Shown here: positions 1-11,454 of the stretch, piece after piece
How positions within the stretch are numbered: the stretch's first letter is position 1
Layout: each line of letters opens with the position of its first letter
Origin: Dama dama
Lineage: Eukaryota > Chordata > Mammalia > Artiodactyla > Cervidae
DNA: 64,000 nucleotides
Direction: 5' to 3'
Assembly: GCF_033118175.1 (NCBI RefSeq)
Contig: NC_083685.1
Location: 126,414,501-126,478,500 of the forward strand
Made by a program: the position numbers and the translations under genes
Notes under the pieces: model-generated
Database searches by the model: none
What the model was told of the DNA's origin: nothing
Seen by the model: the letters and a program-made list of their open reading frames with translations, nothing else

Positions 1-38
1 CCCAAGGGATACTGTTCCTTCACCAGGAGGTAAACGTC
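1..38 (-). CDS. Candidate partial exon at window edge, unidentified protein
   Basis: Read on the minus strand, an AG acceptor at 40-39 is followed by 38 nt open in one frame, reading DVYLLVKEQYPLG and running off the window. The peptide has the composition of a folded-protein segment, but I do not recognise the family. The polypyrimidine tract before the acceptor is weak. On the plus strand the same DNA could instead be an exon ending in a GTAAAC donor at about 30, reading PKGYCSFTR. Only one of the two can be right, and both may be chance. The adjacent CpG-rich DNA slightly favours a nearby gene. Confidence 0.27.
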
Positions 39-59
39 CTGCGCAGTGAACACCCTCCT

Positions 60-340
60 GGTGACGGCCCCGGGGGTCAAGCGGGGCCGGGCCAGGGAAG
101 GCGAGGGTCCAGGAAATGCCATCCCCGCTCGGGGAGCCCCTGCCGTGTCGTCCCAGGAGCCCCCGGAGCGCAGCCCCTCTCCCCACTTCCTGGGTCACTG
201 GCTTCCCTCTCGAGCAACATGGCCGCCGGGAGGGACCACCTGCCGCATCCGGGGACGCAGACGCGGTGGCTGCTGGTCCTTCGTGGGCCGGGTAGCTCCT
301 CCCTCCCGAAGCCGGCTTCCTGCTCCGGAGAGGCTTAGGC
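60..340. promoter_or_regulatory. CpG-rich segment, small CpG-island-like
   Basis: By eye about 26 CpG dinucleotides lie within roughly 280 bp of high-GC sequence, which is unusual for bulk mammalian DNA. An ATGGCCGCC word with some YY1 and Kozak resemblance lies at 219-227, but its reading frame closes after about 40 codons. The segment is shorter than a classic island. It could be part of a promoter or GC-rich intron next to the candidate exon edge. Confidence 0.4.
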
Positions 341-344
341 CAGG

Positions 345-640
345 ACTGAGGCATGTGATCTTACGAGAGGTATTTTTAGCTTTCTCATTAACCGAGTGCT
401 TTCAAATTAGCCTTCTATTAACCTCAAAGGAAAATGAAAGTGTTTTTTTTTTTTTTTTTTCTTCCTTTCCAGAGTAAGTCTCTCCTGCAGAATATCAAGG
501 TTTCCATGATTAACGTTTCATGCGCCTTGAAGCTCTAATGAAGTTGGCTTCTCTAATATCGAACTTGATGGAATAATTGGTCCTCGGTCTCTGCAATGGC
601 GAGGGAGATGCTGCCGCGCAGGGCAAATTGGTCTTTTCCT
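345..640. other. AT-rich, conserved-looking non-coding block
   Basis: Non-repetitive DNA rich in ATTA/TAAT homeodomain cores and short AT words, split by a run of T at about 441-461. It matches no repeat family I know and lies directly after CpG-rich DNA. The texture resembles conserved non-coding elements. Conservation is inferred, not measured. Confidence 0.3.
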
Positions 641-1778
641 TCTCATCGCAAACATGCTTTGTTTCTGTCGCCCCTTTCCTACCCCCGGAGACGCCCCCAT
701 CGGGAAGGGTCCACGTGACCGACCCTACCTTTCGGTCTCATCTGCGAAGTCGCCGCCTGCTCTGCATTGCTGATCACAGACTGACACTTGGACACAGCTG
801 CTGTCTGAAGCGCTGTCTGGTCCCCGAGCCTCGTGGCCCGGGTCACAGAGGAGGCCGCTTGACTTTGGCGGAGTCCCTTCAAGTGGGCTTTGGCACGCCA
901 CTGCACTGGCTGGAGAGGGGAATGAATAGCTTTGCGACTTCCCAGCACTGTCAGGCAGCAAGTCTAAAGAAAGAGGCTGATTCATTTTCCACTCTCCACC
1001 GCAGAGGCGGGAGGAATCTGCCCGCCCAGGGTTACTGGTCAGCAGGTGTCTGGCTCAGGGATGGCAAAGATGGGCTGGCAGGAGGGGGCTGTGCAGCCCA
1101 CCATCTCGGAGGACGCTTTATGGGAGTGGGTGGACGTCTGCCAACAGAGAGGAGGCAGCTGCCTGGATACTCGCACTTCCCAGGGCTCCGAAAGAGATGG
1201 TGGGGCTGCTTCTGAAGGACTCAGGTCAAAGTCTGAATTGTTCATCAGTTGTTCCAGCCTGTTGGTGATCCTTTAGGGTTTGACAGCTCTCTGTTTCCCT
1301 CATCCCCTGTTTTCCCAGCCCCCTCCTCCCCCTGAGTCCTCACCACTGATTACCATTCCCTCTCCCCACCCCAGAGTCTTCCTCTCTTTCCTTCTCCCTC
1401 CATTCCTGGGCCTGCGCTTCCTAAAGCCATCATGGCAAAGAAAGACTCTGGGCTTCTCACCCAAAAGTCTCTTAGGGAGACCATTTGCTTCTTGTTGGCA
1501 TTAAGCTCCATGTGTGAGCAATTGCTCAGCCAAGGGGGCTGGGCCAAGAACAGCTTGATGAAGAGCTTTCTGTCTTACATGAGGGATGCTCCCTGGTCCT
1601 AAAGACCTGCATCTCGCAAGGAGGGGGTTCCTCCCTGGGGACCCACTCACCCTCTCTCATCCCAGAGGAGGGTCTGTCCTCCCCAAGTGGCTCGCCCGCC
1701 CTCCTCTAGATGTGACCAAGTTCCTGGGGGCCCTGAGAAAAGGCAACAGTCCCACGATCTAAAAGATCAGAGAGAAGG
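641..1778. other. Unannotated unique DNA with pyrimidine-rich tract
   Basis: No recognisable repeat or gene. The plus strand at 577-1215 is open for 212 codons, but the composition is not protein-like and no family is recognised. A strong C/T tract covers about 1288-1410. Confidence 0.5.
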
Positions 1779-1893
1779 AAGTTCTCTGGTGGTCCAGTGG
1801 TTAGGACTTGGCACTTTCACTAGGGTTCAATATCTGGCTGGGGAACTAACATCCCAAAAGTTGTACAGTCCAGTTGAGAAAAAAAAAAAGACC
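1779..1893 (+). mobile_element. CHR-type SINE (tRNA-Glu-derived)
   Basis: It starts with the CHR head (TTCTCTGGTGGTCCAGTGGTTA) and contains the B-box-like GGTTCAAT and the GGGGAACTAA motif. It ends in an A-rich tail at about 1879-1890. It is a short, moderately diverged copy. Confidence 0.85.
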
Positions 1894-2029
1894 AGAGGGT
1901 CACGTGTTCACAGATGACCCACACACCTCCAGCTCCTGCCCCGCACGTCCAACCACCACTTTGCCATCCCCACCTGAAGGTCCCCCTGACACTCCAAAGT
2001 TGAGACGTCAGAAGGTAAATTCATCACCT

Positions 2030-2735
2030 CACTGTCAAACTTCTTCCTTCTTGTGTCCGACCTGGTTAGTGGTGTCCATCGCCCATCACCCACACCAGGA
2101 ATGCAGGAGTCATAGATTCTTTCACATCCCACCATTCACCAAGTCCTGTCCATACTCACCCAGTGGGCCCTTCTGCCCTCTATCCCTCCATCCTGCAGCC
2201 ACTCGGGGTCTCAGAGCTTTACGATGGTCCTTCAGCTTGTGTTGCTGTTGCAAATCCCCTAAGTCCACTTCCCTTTTTGCAGCCGGAGTGCTTGTCCTAA
2301 AAGGTGGTGGTGATTAGGCTGCTCCCCTGCTACTACTTTCAGTGGCTCCCAGTTACCTTCACTGAAAGCCCATATTCCTTGATGATTTATCCAGGAGTGG
2401 GACCAGCCCATTGATTCAGCTTTATCCCCAGCCACTCTCCCCCTACAAACCTCTGTCCAGCCAGACCCAACTAACTGCACTTCCCTGGATATCCTTGGCC
2501 ATTTCACATCTTTGGGCTTTACATCTGGTGTTTTCTTTGACTGGTATGCTCTTTCCTCCTGGACATCTAGTGAACTCCTACTCATCCTACAAAGCCCCTT
2601 CAAGTGAACCCTCTTCTGGGAAGCTATTACAACTGGGAAGTTCTTCACATTGTCTATTAGAATCCCTGCCTGTTCCACCTGATTTTCCCCAGATCTCACT
2701 GTTGTCTACACTTAAGTTCTCTGGAAAGGTGAGTT
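2030..2735 (+). mobile_element. L2 LINE fragment, 3' half of ORF2
   Basis: Sequence around 2540-2700 follows the L2 consensus, including the words for clinic-like TATGCTCTTTCCTCCTGG, CTCCTACTCATCCT and the GGAAGC block. This is an ancient inactive copy. The left boundary is vague. Confidence 0.6.
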
Positions 2736-3435
2736 CGGGAAGAATGTTCTCTAGGTGTTTTCCATACTGAGGTCAATACTAACATTCTGTAGTTTCAATA
2801 AAGGGTCTATCATTCTCCCAGGTTTTGCAGACATAGCCAAACTGCCCTCATTTTACCCTCCTTACTCTCTGCCCCCTCCCCTCCTGACTGCTTTCTCTTT
2901 ATTGCATCTTCTTAGAATGAAGTCGTGTGCAGGGCACTGGTCTTAGAGTTCGATTTTAACTCCCTAAACCAGAGCTTTGTGTGGCCCCTTCCTCCTTTGC
3001 TGCTTCCTCTTCTTCCTTTGTCTCCTCCTCCCCCAGTGATGATGACAGTGACATTTTCCTTCTCATCCCCATTGGTCTACAGACCCTTGTTCCTGGGAGT
3101 ATGGACATCATCCTGTTATTTGAGAGCTTCTTTCAAGTCCCACATAACCATCCAGTTGCATCTCCCAGCCCTTGGTCCCTCTAGCTCCTTAGCATCTCCA
3201 CCAGAGATGGGGTGAGGAAGGAAGGTGACAGAACTCAGTTTTACTCCTGTTACAATTTGGGCCAAAGGTAGGGAGGGGAGGACACTGATCCTATTGGGCA
3301 CCAGGAGGTGGGCAGATTTTCACTTCTCACTTGCCCATTTGACCTGGTCCCTCCCCCTCAGTCCCCCAACTGGCAGCAACACAGGTAAGGCTTCTTTTGA
3401 AGGAGGCTCAGACACAAAAATTTGGTCTTAAAGTC

Positions 3436-3660
3436 AGGTAGGGGGTAATTAGTTACATTTCCAAAGAATTCTTACCTTTCCAAGGCTCTGCAGCAGGGAG
3501 CCCTTAATTAGCCCACTTCCCTGGAGTGTCGACAGCAGAGCTGGCCAGCTGGGCCCAGCCCCACTCCTGTGCGTGCCTGGCCCCCAACCAGCTTATTTTC
3601 CTTCCTTTGCCATCTTTGTACCTTTTTTTATTTTAATTAAGTTCTTTATTATCACGCTTT
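3436..3660. other. Conserved-looking non-coding block
   Basis: Unique DNA with CCTTAATTAGC near 3500-3512, TTTTAATTAAG near 3632-3645, and a GC-rich middle. Paired TTAATTA homeodomain cores without repeat similarity suggest a possible enhancer. Untested. Confidence 0.3.
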
Positions 3661-3663
3661 CTC

Positions 3664-3830
3664 TCTGAGGTAGGGGAGGAGACTGCCTTGATTTTCCTCA
3701 CTTCACAGATGTAGAAAACCAGGGTTACAACTGCACAGCCAGAGCACAGAGGAAACCAGACCCAAAGGGAAGCCAGAACTCCTGGTTCTGTCCAACAGGC
3801 CCAACCCTTTTCTTCCCTAACCAGAGAATC
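3664..3830 (+). mobile_element. Probable MIR SINE remnant
   Basis: The order 'TTCACAGATG ... AAAACC ... GCACAGCCAG ... ACCAGACCC' follows the MIR core and 3' pattern, with heavy divergence. Confidence 0.4.
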
Positions 3831-4264
3831 TGTTATATTTGGGGAGCTGATGAAACCAGCTAAAAGCCCCATTTTCTGGTTTTCCGAGCAGCTAGGCACG
3901 ACCACGGGACCAAATTCTGTTCATGGGATGTAAGTGGTTATGTTCAGTGGGATGTCTGGGCAGGAGGCTCAGGGAAGCTGGCTCAGCTGAAAGGCATGCT
4001 ACCCTTTGATGTGTTTCCCACTCTTCCCTGCCTGGAAGGTGATGGCTGGAGCTCCAGCAGCCATGATGAGCCAAGTCAGAGCCTTGAAATGGAAGCTGTG
4101 TGCTAGGCTGGCAGAAGCAGAAAGACAGAGGCCATATAAGTTCAGATAACCACTGAGTTGCCTGATCCTAGTTAACAGGTTAAGTTTAGTGGCTTTCATT
4201 TTTAGGACTATACCACACCCACAGCCTGGAGAGAAACAGATGGGATAGAGTTGTCTGTATTTGT

Positions 4265-4660
4265 ATCCAAGTTATGTTGCTGTTCACTCGCTAAGTTGTG
4301 TCCGACACTTTTCGACCCCATGGACTGCAGCACACCAGGCTTCCCTGTCCTTCACTATCTCTGGGAGTTTGCTCAAACTATGTCCAGTGAATCGGTGATG
4401 CCATCAAAAACCATCTCATCTTCTGTTGCCCCCTCCTCCTCCTGCCCTCAATCCTGCTTTTCCAGCATCAGAGTCTTCTCCAATGAGTCAGCTCTTCAAC
4501 AGGTGGCCAAAGTATTGGAGCTTCAGCATCAATCCTTCCAATGAATATTCAGGGTTGATTTCCTTTAGGATTGACTGGTTTGATCTGCTTGCTGTCCGAG
4601 GGACTTTCAAGCCTTATCCAGCACCACAATTCGAAAGCATCAATTCTTCAGCACTCAGGT
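4265..4660 (-). mobile_element. BovB (RTE) LINE 3' end, antisense
   Basis: The antisense BovB signature begins at the CACTCGCTAAGTTGTGTCCGAC head and continues through CCATGGACTGCAGCACACC, the GGTGATGCCATC block and TTTAGGATTGACTGGTTTGAT. It is 5'-truncated and diverged, so it is one of the older BovB copies here. Confidence 0.9.
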
Positions 4661-5199
4661 TATAACTTTCCTCAAATTCTGTGTCTTTCACCCTCAACCT
4701 CACCTTCTCCTTGTGGGTCCAAGAATGTGAGCATCCCTTAAAAAGGGAAGTCCAAGTCTCTTTTGCATGAGCTACCAGCCACCACACTGGGAAGTGCATC
4801 AGTGCCGCAAGGAGATAAAGACGAGTGGCCTTTTGTGATTGGCTGTCCTCTGAGGCCACGCCCACTCAGCCAAGCTCCACCCTCCACGCGCCCTTGGCTC
4901 CCACCACTTTTCCAGGTACCCACCTTCACTTAGATGGGTCCCCAGAGATGGGTCACTTGGCTCTTACAGGGTCTGCTGACTCTTGGAATCATCTCAGGCT
5001 GTATCATGCGTCTTCACCTGTGCAGATTTTGCTTCTTATTCTGGCTCTCTTGCCCGCACGACTCTGGGTACATCTCTTTTCATTCCCGAACTTCTCTATT
5101 TGCTCACCATCAGAGAAATGAGTTGGATTGATCTCCAAGACCCCTCCCAGTTTCCAGTCACCGAGATGGAATGAGGTCAGACAGGGAAAGCCGCCGACC

Positions 5200-6204
5200 C
5201 TAATAGTTTTCAGCTGAGACTCTGACCCGCCAAGCACAGGGCTCCCATATCAGTTCTGGCAGCTGCAGAGAGGCAGGTAGGCGGTAAGCTCTCCTTCTCT
5301 CTCTCTCTCAAGAGTCTTTCCTTGATTCATTGCCAGGTGACCCCTCTCTTGGGAGCCCGAGTAGAGAGGAGGGGGCGGTGGGCCAGCTGGCTCCACTCCC
5401 TACCTCCTGTTATGAAAGGCAGCAGGGCAGGAGAGCCACGGAATAGTTGGTTTCAACCCTGAAGATGTCTTCCTGAACTTTTTCGCTGGCAAATGGCGTT
5501 AACAGCCCCCGGAGGGGCCCGGAAAAAGGGATTTGAAGGCTCCGCGTCCATTAGAAAAAGCCGCATGAGCGGAGATGATCGCCGTGGCTGGGGCTCTGAA
5601 TAGCCCTTGGTGGGACTGCCAGCTTCCTGATTTCCTGGCCTTCCTGGATGGACTGCTCAACCGGCTTCTGCATCGATATTTGTGGGCTTGCCTTTCCCTC
5701 TGGGACCTGCTGATGTTGCTTGTGGTTTTTGATCTATTTGTTCTTTTCAAGTGATTCCGGCGTTCCTGCTCTCGTCTTGCCACCTCTTCGCTCCAGCCTG
5801 CGGTTAGTCCTGCCTCTCATGGGTGTGGGGATTAGACCCCTCCCACTCCCAGAGCCGTGAAACGCAGGCGGGGACACCGTCCTCGTGTTTCCATCACAGA
5901 ACATTAACGCAAGCAGTGGAACACGTCCCTGGGTTGCCGAGTTGCTGTCCAGTGGCCTGTTTTGTAGAAAATGTCTGATCTTAGTTCAAAGATCCAGAGG
6001 AGAGTATGTGGTCCAGGGCCCCAGTTCCAGCCCCACCCCCAGGTCACAACCTTGCCCCATCTTCTGAGAATATCTCTTGCTGCTCCTTTCCTATTGGTGG
6101 ATATTTTCCCTCTTGAAAATTTCTAGAGGAAACTCAGGTGTGCCCCCTTGGAAATGCTTTCTGTCATGTCTCAGAGCTCCTCAAAATGGAGGAGTTTTTT
6201 AAAA
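5200..6204. other. Unique DNA, no repeat or gene recognised
   Basis: The segment 5460-5760 combines GC-rich DNA with GGCGTTAACAG, ATCGATATTTG and TTGATCTATTTG. It has no stops over 94 codons on the minus strand, but the translation is Arg/Ser-rich and not recognised. A short CT repeat lies at 5290-5310. 5460-5760 is a candidate conserved element. Confidence 0.35.
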
Positions 6205-6221
6205 AATAAAAAATCATGCGG

Positions 6222-6412
6222 GGACTCCTCTGGCAGTCTGGTGGTTAAGAATCCACCTTCCACTGCAGAGGACGTGCGTTCCGTCCCTGGTCAGGGAACT
6301 GAGATCTCACATGCTGCAGGGCAACTAAGCCTGAGCGCGGCAACTAGAGAAAGCCTGTGTACTGCAACCAAGAGCTGGTGCAGCCAAAGATAAAATAAAT
6401 AAATGTAAAACA
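6222..6412 (+). mobile_element. CHR-type SINE with target-site duplication
   Basis: Long CHR form with GGACTCCTCTGGCAGTCTGGTGG head, GGTCAGGGAACTGAG, the AACTAAGCC block and an A/T-rich tail. It is flanked by direct repeats AAAAATCATGCGG at 6209-6221 and 6415-6427, which fixes both ends and shows L1-mediated insertion. Confidence 0.93.
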
Positions 6413-6697
6413 ATAAAAATCATGCGGCAGTAGGAACCCCAGAGGTGATCTGGTGCGACTCCCACCTTTTACAAATGTGAAAGGCTCAGAGAAGGGGTGA
6501 GCTGGGCCCAGACTTGCACAGCCTGCTCCCGGAGCTGGAATTAGAAGACGTGTTTTCCCAGCTCCTGGACCACCCCACCCTGTTGTCTCATGATGGGCTC
6601 CAGGCAGCTCAAGGCCGGGCTGGAGGGAGCAGGAGGGGGCGGGCAGCCCTATGCTCCTCCTTGAAACTTCCGGGACTCTAATCAGATCGCGCTGCTC

Positions 6698-7050
6698 ATG
6701 CTGAGCTGCTCAGTCATGTCTGATTCTTTGCGACCCCATGGACCATAGCCCCGGAGAAGGCAATGGCAACCCACTCCAGTACTCTTGCCTGGAGAATCCC
6801 AGGGACGGGGGAACCTGGTGGGCTGCCATCTATGGGGTCGCACAGAGTCGGACACGACTGAAGCAACTTAGCAGCAGCAGCAGGAACGTAGCCCGCCAGG
6901 CTCCTCTGTCCATGGGATTTTCCCAGCAACGATACTGGAGGGGGTTGCCATGCCCTCCTCCAGGGGATCTTCCAGATCCAGGGATAAAACCCATGTCACC
7001 TGCATCTCCTGCATTGCAGATGGATTCTTTACCACTGAGTCACTAGGGAA
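6698..7050 (-). mobile_element. Bov-tA SINE, antisense, split by a younger SINE
   Basis: Antisense Bov-tA runs from GCTCAGTCATGTCTGATTC to TTCTTTACCACTGAGTCAC. It is interrupted at about 6751 and resumes at 6885 with GTAGCCCGCCAGGCTCC. The gap holds a sense Bov-A unit. Confidence 0.93.
6752..6884 (+). mobile_element. Bov-A monomer nested inside Bov-tA
   Basis: Single Bov-A unit (GGAGAAGGCAATGGCAACCC start, GCAGCAGCAGCAGG end), the monomer type found in the right half of Bov-A2. The flanks ACCATAGCCC (6742-6751) and AACGTAGCCC (6885-6894) match at 8 of 10 positions, an old target-site duplication. Confidence 0.9.
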
Positions 7051-9419
7051 TCATTTCAAACCAGTAGTTCTGCCATGGCTATAAGTATCCTCTGAGCTTC
7101 CATCTAGGAAATTTCTATCTATGCTTGACCTTTAAGGATTCATCCAGCTAAGAAATTCTTCCACGGGGATCTCAGGCTCAGCTTCCGTACTTGCGAACTA
7201 AGGACCCGGGCTTTGTGAATGCATCATGTGCTCCGTGGCCGTGCGGAGCAGTGTGAGAGCTGGAGCGTTTCTGAGTGAAACCACCACGTGTTTGGACGGG
7301 ATCACTGCAGAGTCTAGAGAAGGAGCGGCAGGGGCGACTTTGGGCTGGGAATTGGGGGTGGGGCCAGGACCATCCACCGGCAGAGGCTGGTCTTCTAGGC
7401 TGCTCCCGAGGGTCCTCACCCCTCAGTCCTGGGGCACAAAGACTCAATCAGAAGCAGAAGAGTGGGTTTTACACAAGACCATGCCTGGTTTTGAGAATGG
7501 AGAGTACTATTTCTGCACCAAATAGAACAATTCATGGGTCAAGGGAAATTGGGAAGATGGCAGATGGAGGGTCCTTCTGTGCCATCATCCACATGGGCAT
7601 CTAATGCTGTCGCTTAGGGCCTTGATCGCCACCTTGGACATGGGCGCTGGGCGTGATGCTCACAATTTTCTAAAGACACATGCAAAGACTCAGGAGATTC
7701 CCCAATTACAAAAACACCACCCTGTAGCATATCACTCAGGTTCACCGTCAGATCCAGCTTTATGCTCAGCTGAAAGAGAGAGGAGAGTAATTAGTCTTTC
7801 TTGAGTCCTTTCAACACAGTGACAAAAAAAAAAAAGAAAGAAAAATAATTCTCGAAAATAAATCTCTAGGACTGGAGAGGCGACAGAACAAGCTCCATTG
7901 TTTGTCCCTCTTCAACGCACTACAACTAATAATAACAGCAAAGAATACAACTGACTTAGAAATTCTTTGTACTCTTTCATACCGCTGCAAAATAAGCCTG
8001 GGAAAATGATGGGGTGGTTGCGGGCACCCACGTGTGCAGGAGTGCTCCTGCATACCTATTGTGTACGCTCGAGAGCCCTGCGGCGTTTTTGGCAGTAGCG
8101 GAGACAATACGTAAGCCCACTTGAAATCAGCTCGATGGAAATTGCAGGAGTGGAGGGTGATAACTCACTGCTTGGGCGTCCAGACCAGACCTGTTGTCTT
8201 TTCAAAGCAGAAATGTGATCCAAAGCGGAGCCACCACTTGAAATTTCTTCTCCATTTGCAAGTCCCTAGGCTCAGGTTGGAGTAGACACCTGTCAGTAAC
8301 TCATCCGTGAATCTGGAGTTCAAGAGCTACCTATCTGGGAGCCTGAGCCTGCTGAGGCTGGAGATGGGGAGTTAGGCTATGGAAATAGTTGTTTCTCAGA
8401 GTTGTGTGATAGACTTAGGGATGGGTGGTGGCAGAGGTGGGGCAAGATCGATGACCAGAGAAGGGGTCCAAGAGAGTGTTCAAGAGAGAAGAAACTCAGA
8501 GATACAGATAGACCAGAGAGGTAGGGATGGGAACAGCAAAACAATGCTTAAAAAACCAAAGAAGATTATGAATCTGGATGCGTTTAAGGGTGGCTGCAGG
8601 GCATTGGGGAATGAAGAACAGAGTGGGACATGGGTGGAGGGAGGTCAGCTTACCAAGGTGTGAGACCAGGGGGCTAGTCCCTGAAGGTTTTATCTCTAGG
8701 CTGAGTGGAGGCTGCTGGAGAGAGAGCAGACACTGGAATGGGAAGGACAGGGACCTCTCCTCTGGAATCATGGGGCAAGCTTTCCATTCGGAGATGATAA
8801 TGAGGCATGTTTGCTGTGATGGTGGGGATGGTGGTAGGTGTTGGAGATAGAAAACTCAGTTCGCATCCATAGGACACACACAGTAGGCACTCAATAAGTG
8901 CCCATAGAAATTTATGAAAACGCAGCAGTAGACACAATAGTACCAGCTTTGCACTACTAGCTGTAGCTTAATGGCAGCTATTCCAGAGAGTTACAACCAC
9001 GATAAGATCAACCAGGGCTGCCAGATGGCTTGGAAGAGTCAGTGCTCTCAGGTTTGGGGCTCAGGCGGGGAGGAGGACATGCACCCCAACCAGAGATGAC
9101 CTCAGTGGCCAAGGCTCTGAGCCGCAAGAAAGGAAGTAGGGAAGGAAGAAGCAGCCTTAAGCTTAGATGGCATCCTTTAAGGCTGCAGAAAGGGGTGGAC
9201 TAACTTCCCCGGAAAATACCTCTCCCCACAAATGCAAAATAAAGGCTAATTCTGATAAATAATGACCTCATGCTCCCTGGCAGATAGGTCACTCCTTGCC
9301 CTGCTGTGTAATGGTCTTGGACCAACAAAGTGGCCCAGAGGATTCTTGTGTAACCTTCACATGCCTTGCAGGGGGAGCTAACATTTACTGATCTCTTAAT
9401 ATGCTCCCGTCATTACTAT
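7051..9419. other. Unique DNA with weak L2/MIR traces
   Basis: No gene or young repeat. 7815-8000 is AT-rich and conserved-looking, with several TAATAA words and ATTGTTTGTC, and 8100-8290 is similar in texture. 8875-8920 (AGGCACTCAATAAGTG) looks like the tail of an L2/MIR-type repeat. The rest is featureless to me. Confidence 0.4.
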
Positions 9420-9500
9420 AGGCTGACTGTGTCCCTCCAGACTTGCTATGTTGAAGCTCTAAGCCCAAAATGATGGCATTTGGAGATATTTACATTTAGA
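9420..9500 (+). mobile_element. MaLR-type LTR fragment (MST/MLT1-like)
   Basis: The words GACTGTGTCCCTCCAGACTTGCTATGTTGAAGC and GATGGCATTTGGAGAT match the 5' part of MaLR LTRs. The fragment stops at a Bov-tA, with no clear continuation beyond it. Confidence 0.45.
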
Positions 9501-9712
9501 TGGGCTTCCCTGGTGGCACAGTGGTAAAGAATCCTTCTGCCAATGCAGAAGACACAGGTTCAATCCTTGAGTTGGGATGATCCCCTGGAGAAGGAAGTGG
9601 CAATCCACTCCAGCATTCTTGCCTGGAGAATCCCATGGGCAGAGGAGACTGGACGGCTACAGTCCATGTGGTCACAGAGTCGGACACAACTGAGGTGACT
9701 TAGCGTGCACTC
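9501..9712 (+). mobile_element. Bov-tA SINE
   Basis: Complete sense Bov-tA with GGGCTTCCCTGGTGGCACAG head, GATCCCCTGGAGAAGG junction, the CCACTCCAGCATTCTTGCC Bov-A part and the GTCGGACACAACTGA tail. Confidence 0.96.
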
Positions 9713-10012
9713 ATGAGTGGACAAGAGCCACTTTATCAATGAGGCAACTCGGGCACAGAGAGGCTGCAAGTTAATGCGTAGAACCAGGAACTAGATGCGG
9801 CAGATTGGTCCCATTCTCCTAGCTCCTTCCCCATCACACCCTCTTTAAATTGGCGCAGGTACGCAGGGGCTCCCTTCTATAGATGGAAAGGCTGGTGGGA
9901 CCTTCAGTCTGTGATGCTACGATAGCCTCCGTGTCTGGTTCTGGAATGTGTCAGGCAGGCATGTGGGCTAGGGATACACTTCCACTGAGGTTTGGATCCC
10001 AGCTCTGGTTCT

Positions 10013-10336
10013 TTTATTTATTTTTATTTGTTTTTTTGGCCATGCTGGGTCCTCGTTGCAGTGAGGGCTTTCTCTCGTTGAAGCCAGCCGGGGCGACTCT
10101 CTAGTTGCGGTGCTCAGGCTTCTCACCGCAGTGGCTCCTCTTGTTGCAGAGCACGGGCTCTAGGGCACCAGGCTCAGTAGTTTCAGCTCGCAGGCTCTGC
10201 AGCGCAGGCTCAGTAGTTGTGGGGCCTGGGCTTATTTGCCCTGCAGCATGTGGAACTTCCTTGGATCAGGGATTGGACCCATGTGCCCTGCATTGGCAGG
10301 CAAATTGTTAACTTCTGGAACCACCGGGAAAGTCCT
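10013..10336 (-). mobile_element. CHR-type SINE, long form, antisense
   Basis: It starts with a T-rich run (reverse of the A tail) and TTGGCCATGCTGGGTC. It continues through repeated GTTGCAG/GCTC blocks and GGATCAGGGATTGGACCC, and ends with CCACCGGGAAAGTCC. Confidence 0.92.
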
Positions 10337-11454
10337 TGTTCTGCTTCTTAAGACCCGTGCAAGCTTGGTGTCTTCATCTGGATAATCTGTGTGGTACGGA
10401 TTAGAGAAGATGTAAATGTACTATAGTTTGGATGTAGTGTTAACATGTAGTGGGTCTTCTATGAAAAGCCCCCACTCAGTCAATCCTGGTTCCTGTCCTC
10501 AGCAAGGTCACCTAATCAATTCTTGTAGCCTTGTCCTCTGCTGTCTCCCTAGATCCAGCACTCAAATAGACTTTCAATGAATGAATGAATCAGGGTGATA
10601 ACTTTCTGTGGATGCACACAGCCTGATATGCCTGAGTGGGCAGCTAGGTAGTCCATCATGATTCAGGCCTGCCTCTTGGCACTTACCAGCAAACAGTGGA
10701 GTTTTAGTTCTAAACAGTGAACAGCAGTCTCTTTCATGGGGGAAGAAGACTCATCATTAGAGAGAAATCCCCCCAGGAGTCTTGTGGCAAGAACACTTTG
10801 TAGAGACAGCCCCACACAGATAGCAACTTGACTCTTGTGAAGACAGACGGAGGGCTCTCCGGCAGCCTGTACACTGTTCCTTCCTGTGATGACATTGTTC
10901 TTGAGTGCTGAGTAATTGGAGCCTCGGGGCCACCTCGTGCGTCGTGGATGAGCAAGGTTCTGACGCTTTAGGCAAGCTGTTGGTATAAGAAACAGAACAT
11001 TGCAATCAGCTAGCACAAACCAAGAAGTCAATAACTGCTCGACATCCTGGGAAGGAGATGCTCACGGTGGACCCGACGCTGTGGAAGGACTTTTCCCAAA
11101 TACACTAAAGCGACTCCACGTGATTGCCTTTTAGGGAAGATATAGTTGAAAGCAATGAAAAGCCCCAGGAAAGCTGGAAGCTTTTGTCTGGTTTTGGGAG
11201 CCGTGCAGCCAGGTTTGCAAGAATTCCGTCTTAGGAAGGATGGAGAGCAGCAGCCCTGATGCTCTAGACTAAGAAGGTGACATTGGAAACTATGACGTCA
11301 TAGTTTTCCTCTCTCATCTGGATACTAGATCATTCAAAGAGACTTATTCATCAGATGATTCCCCCAAACTGGAGAACTTCATTGAAATGTTCAGGAATCA
11401 TAGAAAGCAGAATTTCCATGAAACCGTAAGCAACTGAGTGTTTTCCTGAATCAC
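10337..11454. other. Unique DNA, no repeat or gene recognised
   Basis: 10565-10590 (GAATGAATGAAT) may be the tail of an old L2. Both strands at 10663-11031 have short open frames without recognisable domains. Confidence 0.45.

Noticed and set aside
577..1215. 212-codon plus-strand open frame
   Set aside because: No recognisable domain, low-complexity composition, overlapping open frames on the other strand, and no splice or initiation context.
1779..1893. tRNA gene
   Set aside because: A tRNA-like head is present, but it belongs to a CHR SINE. The same holds for all Bov-tA heads; no intact cloverleaf was seen.
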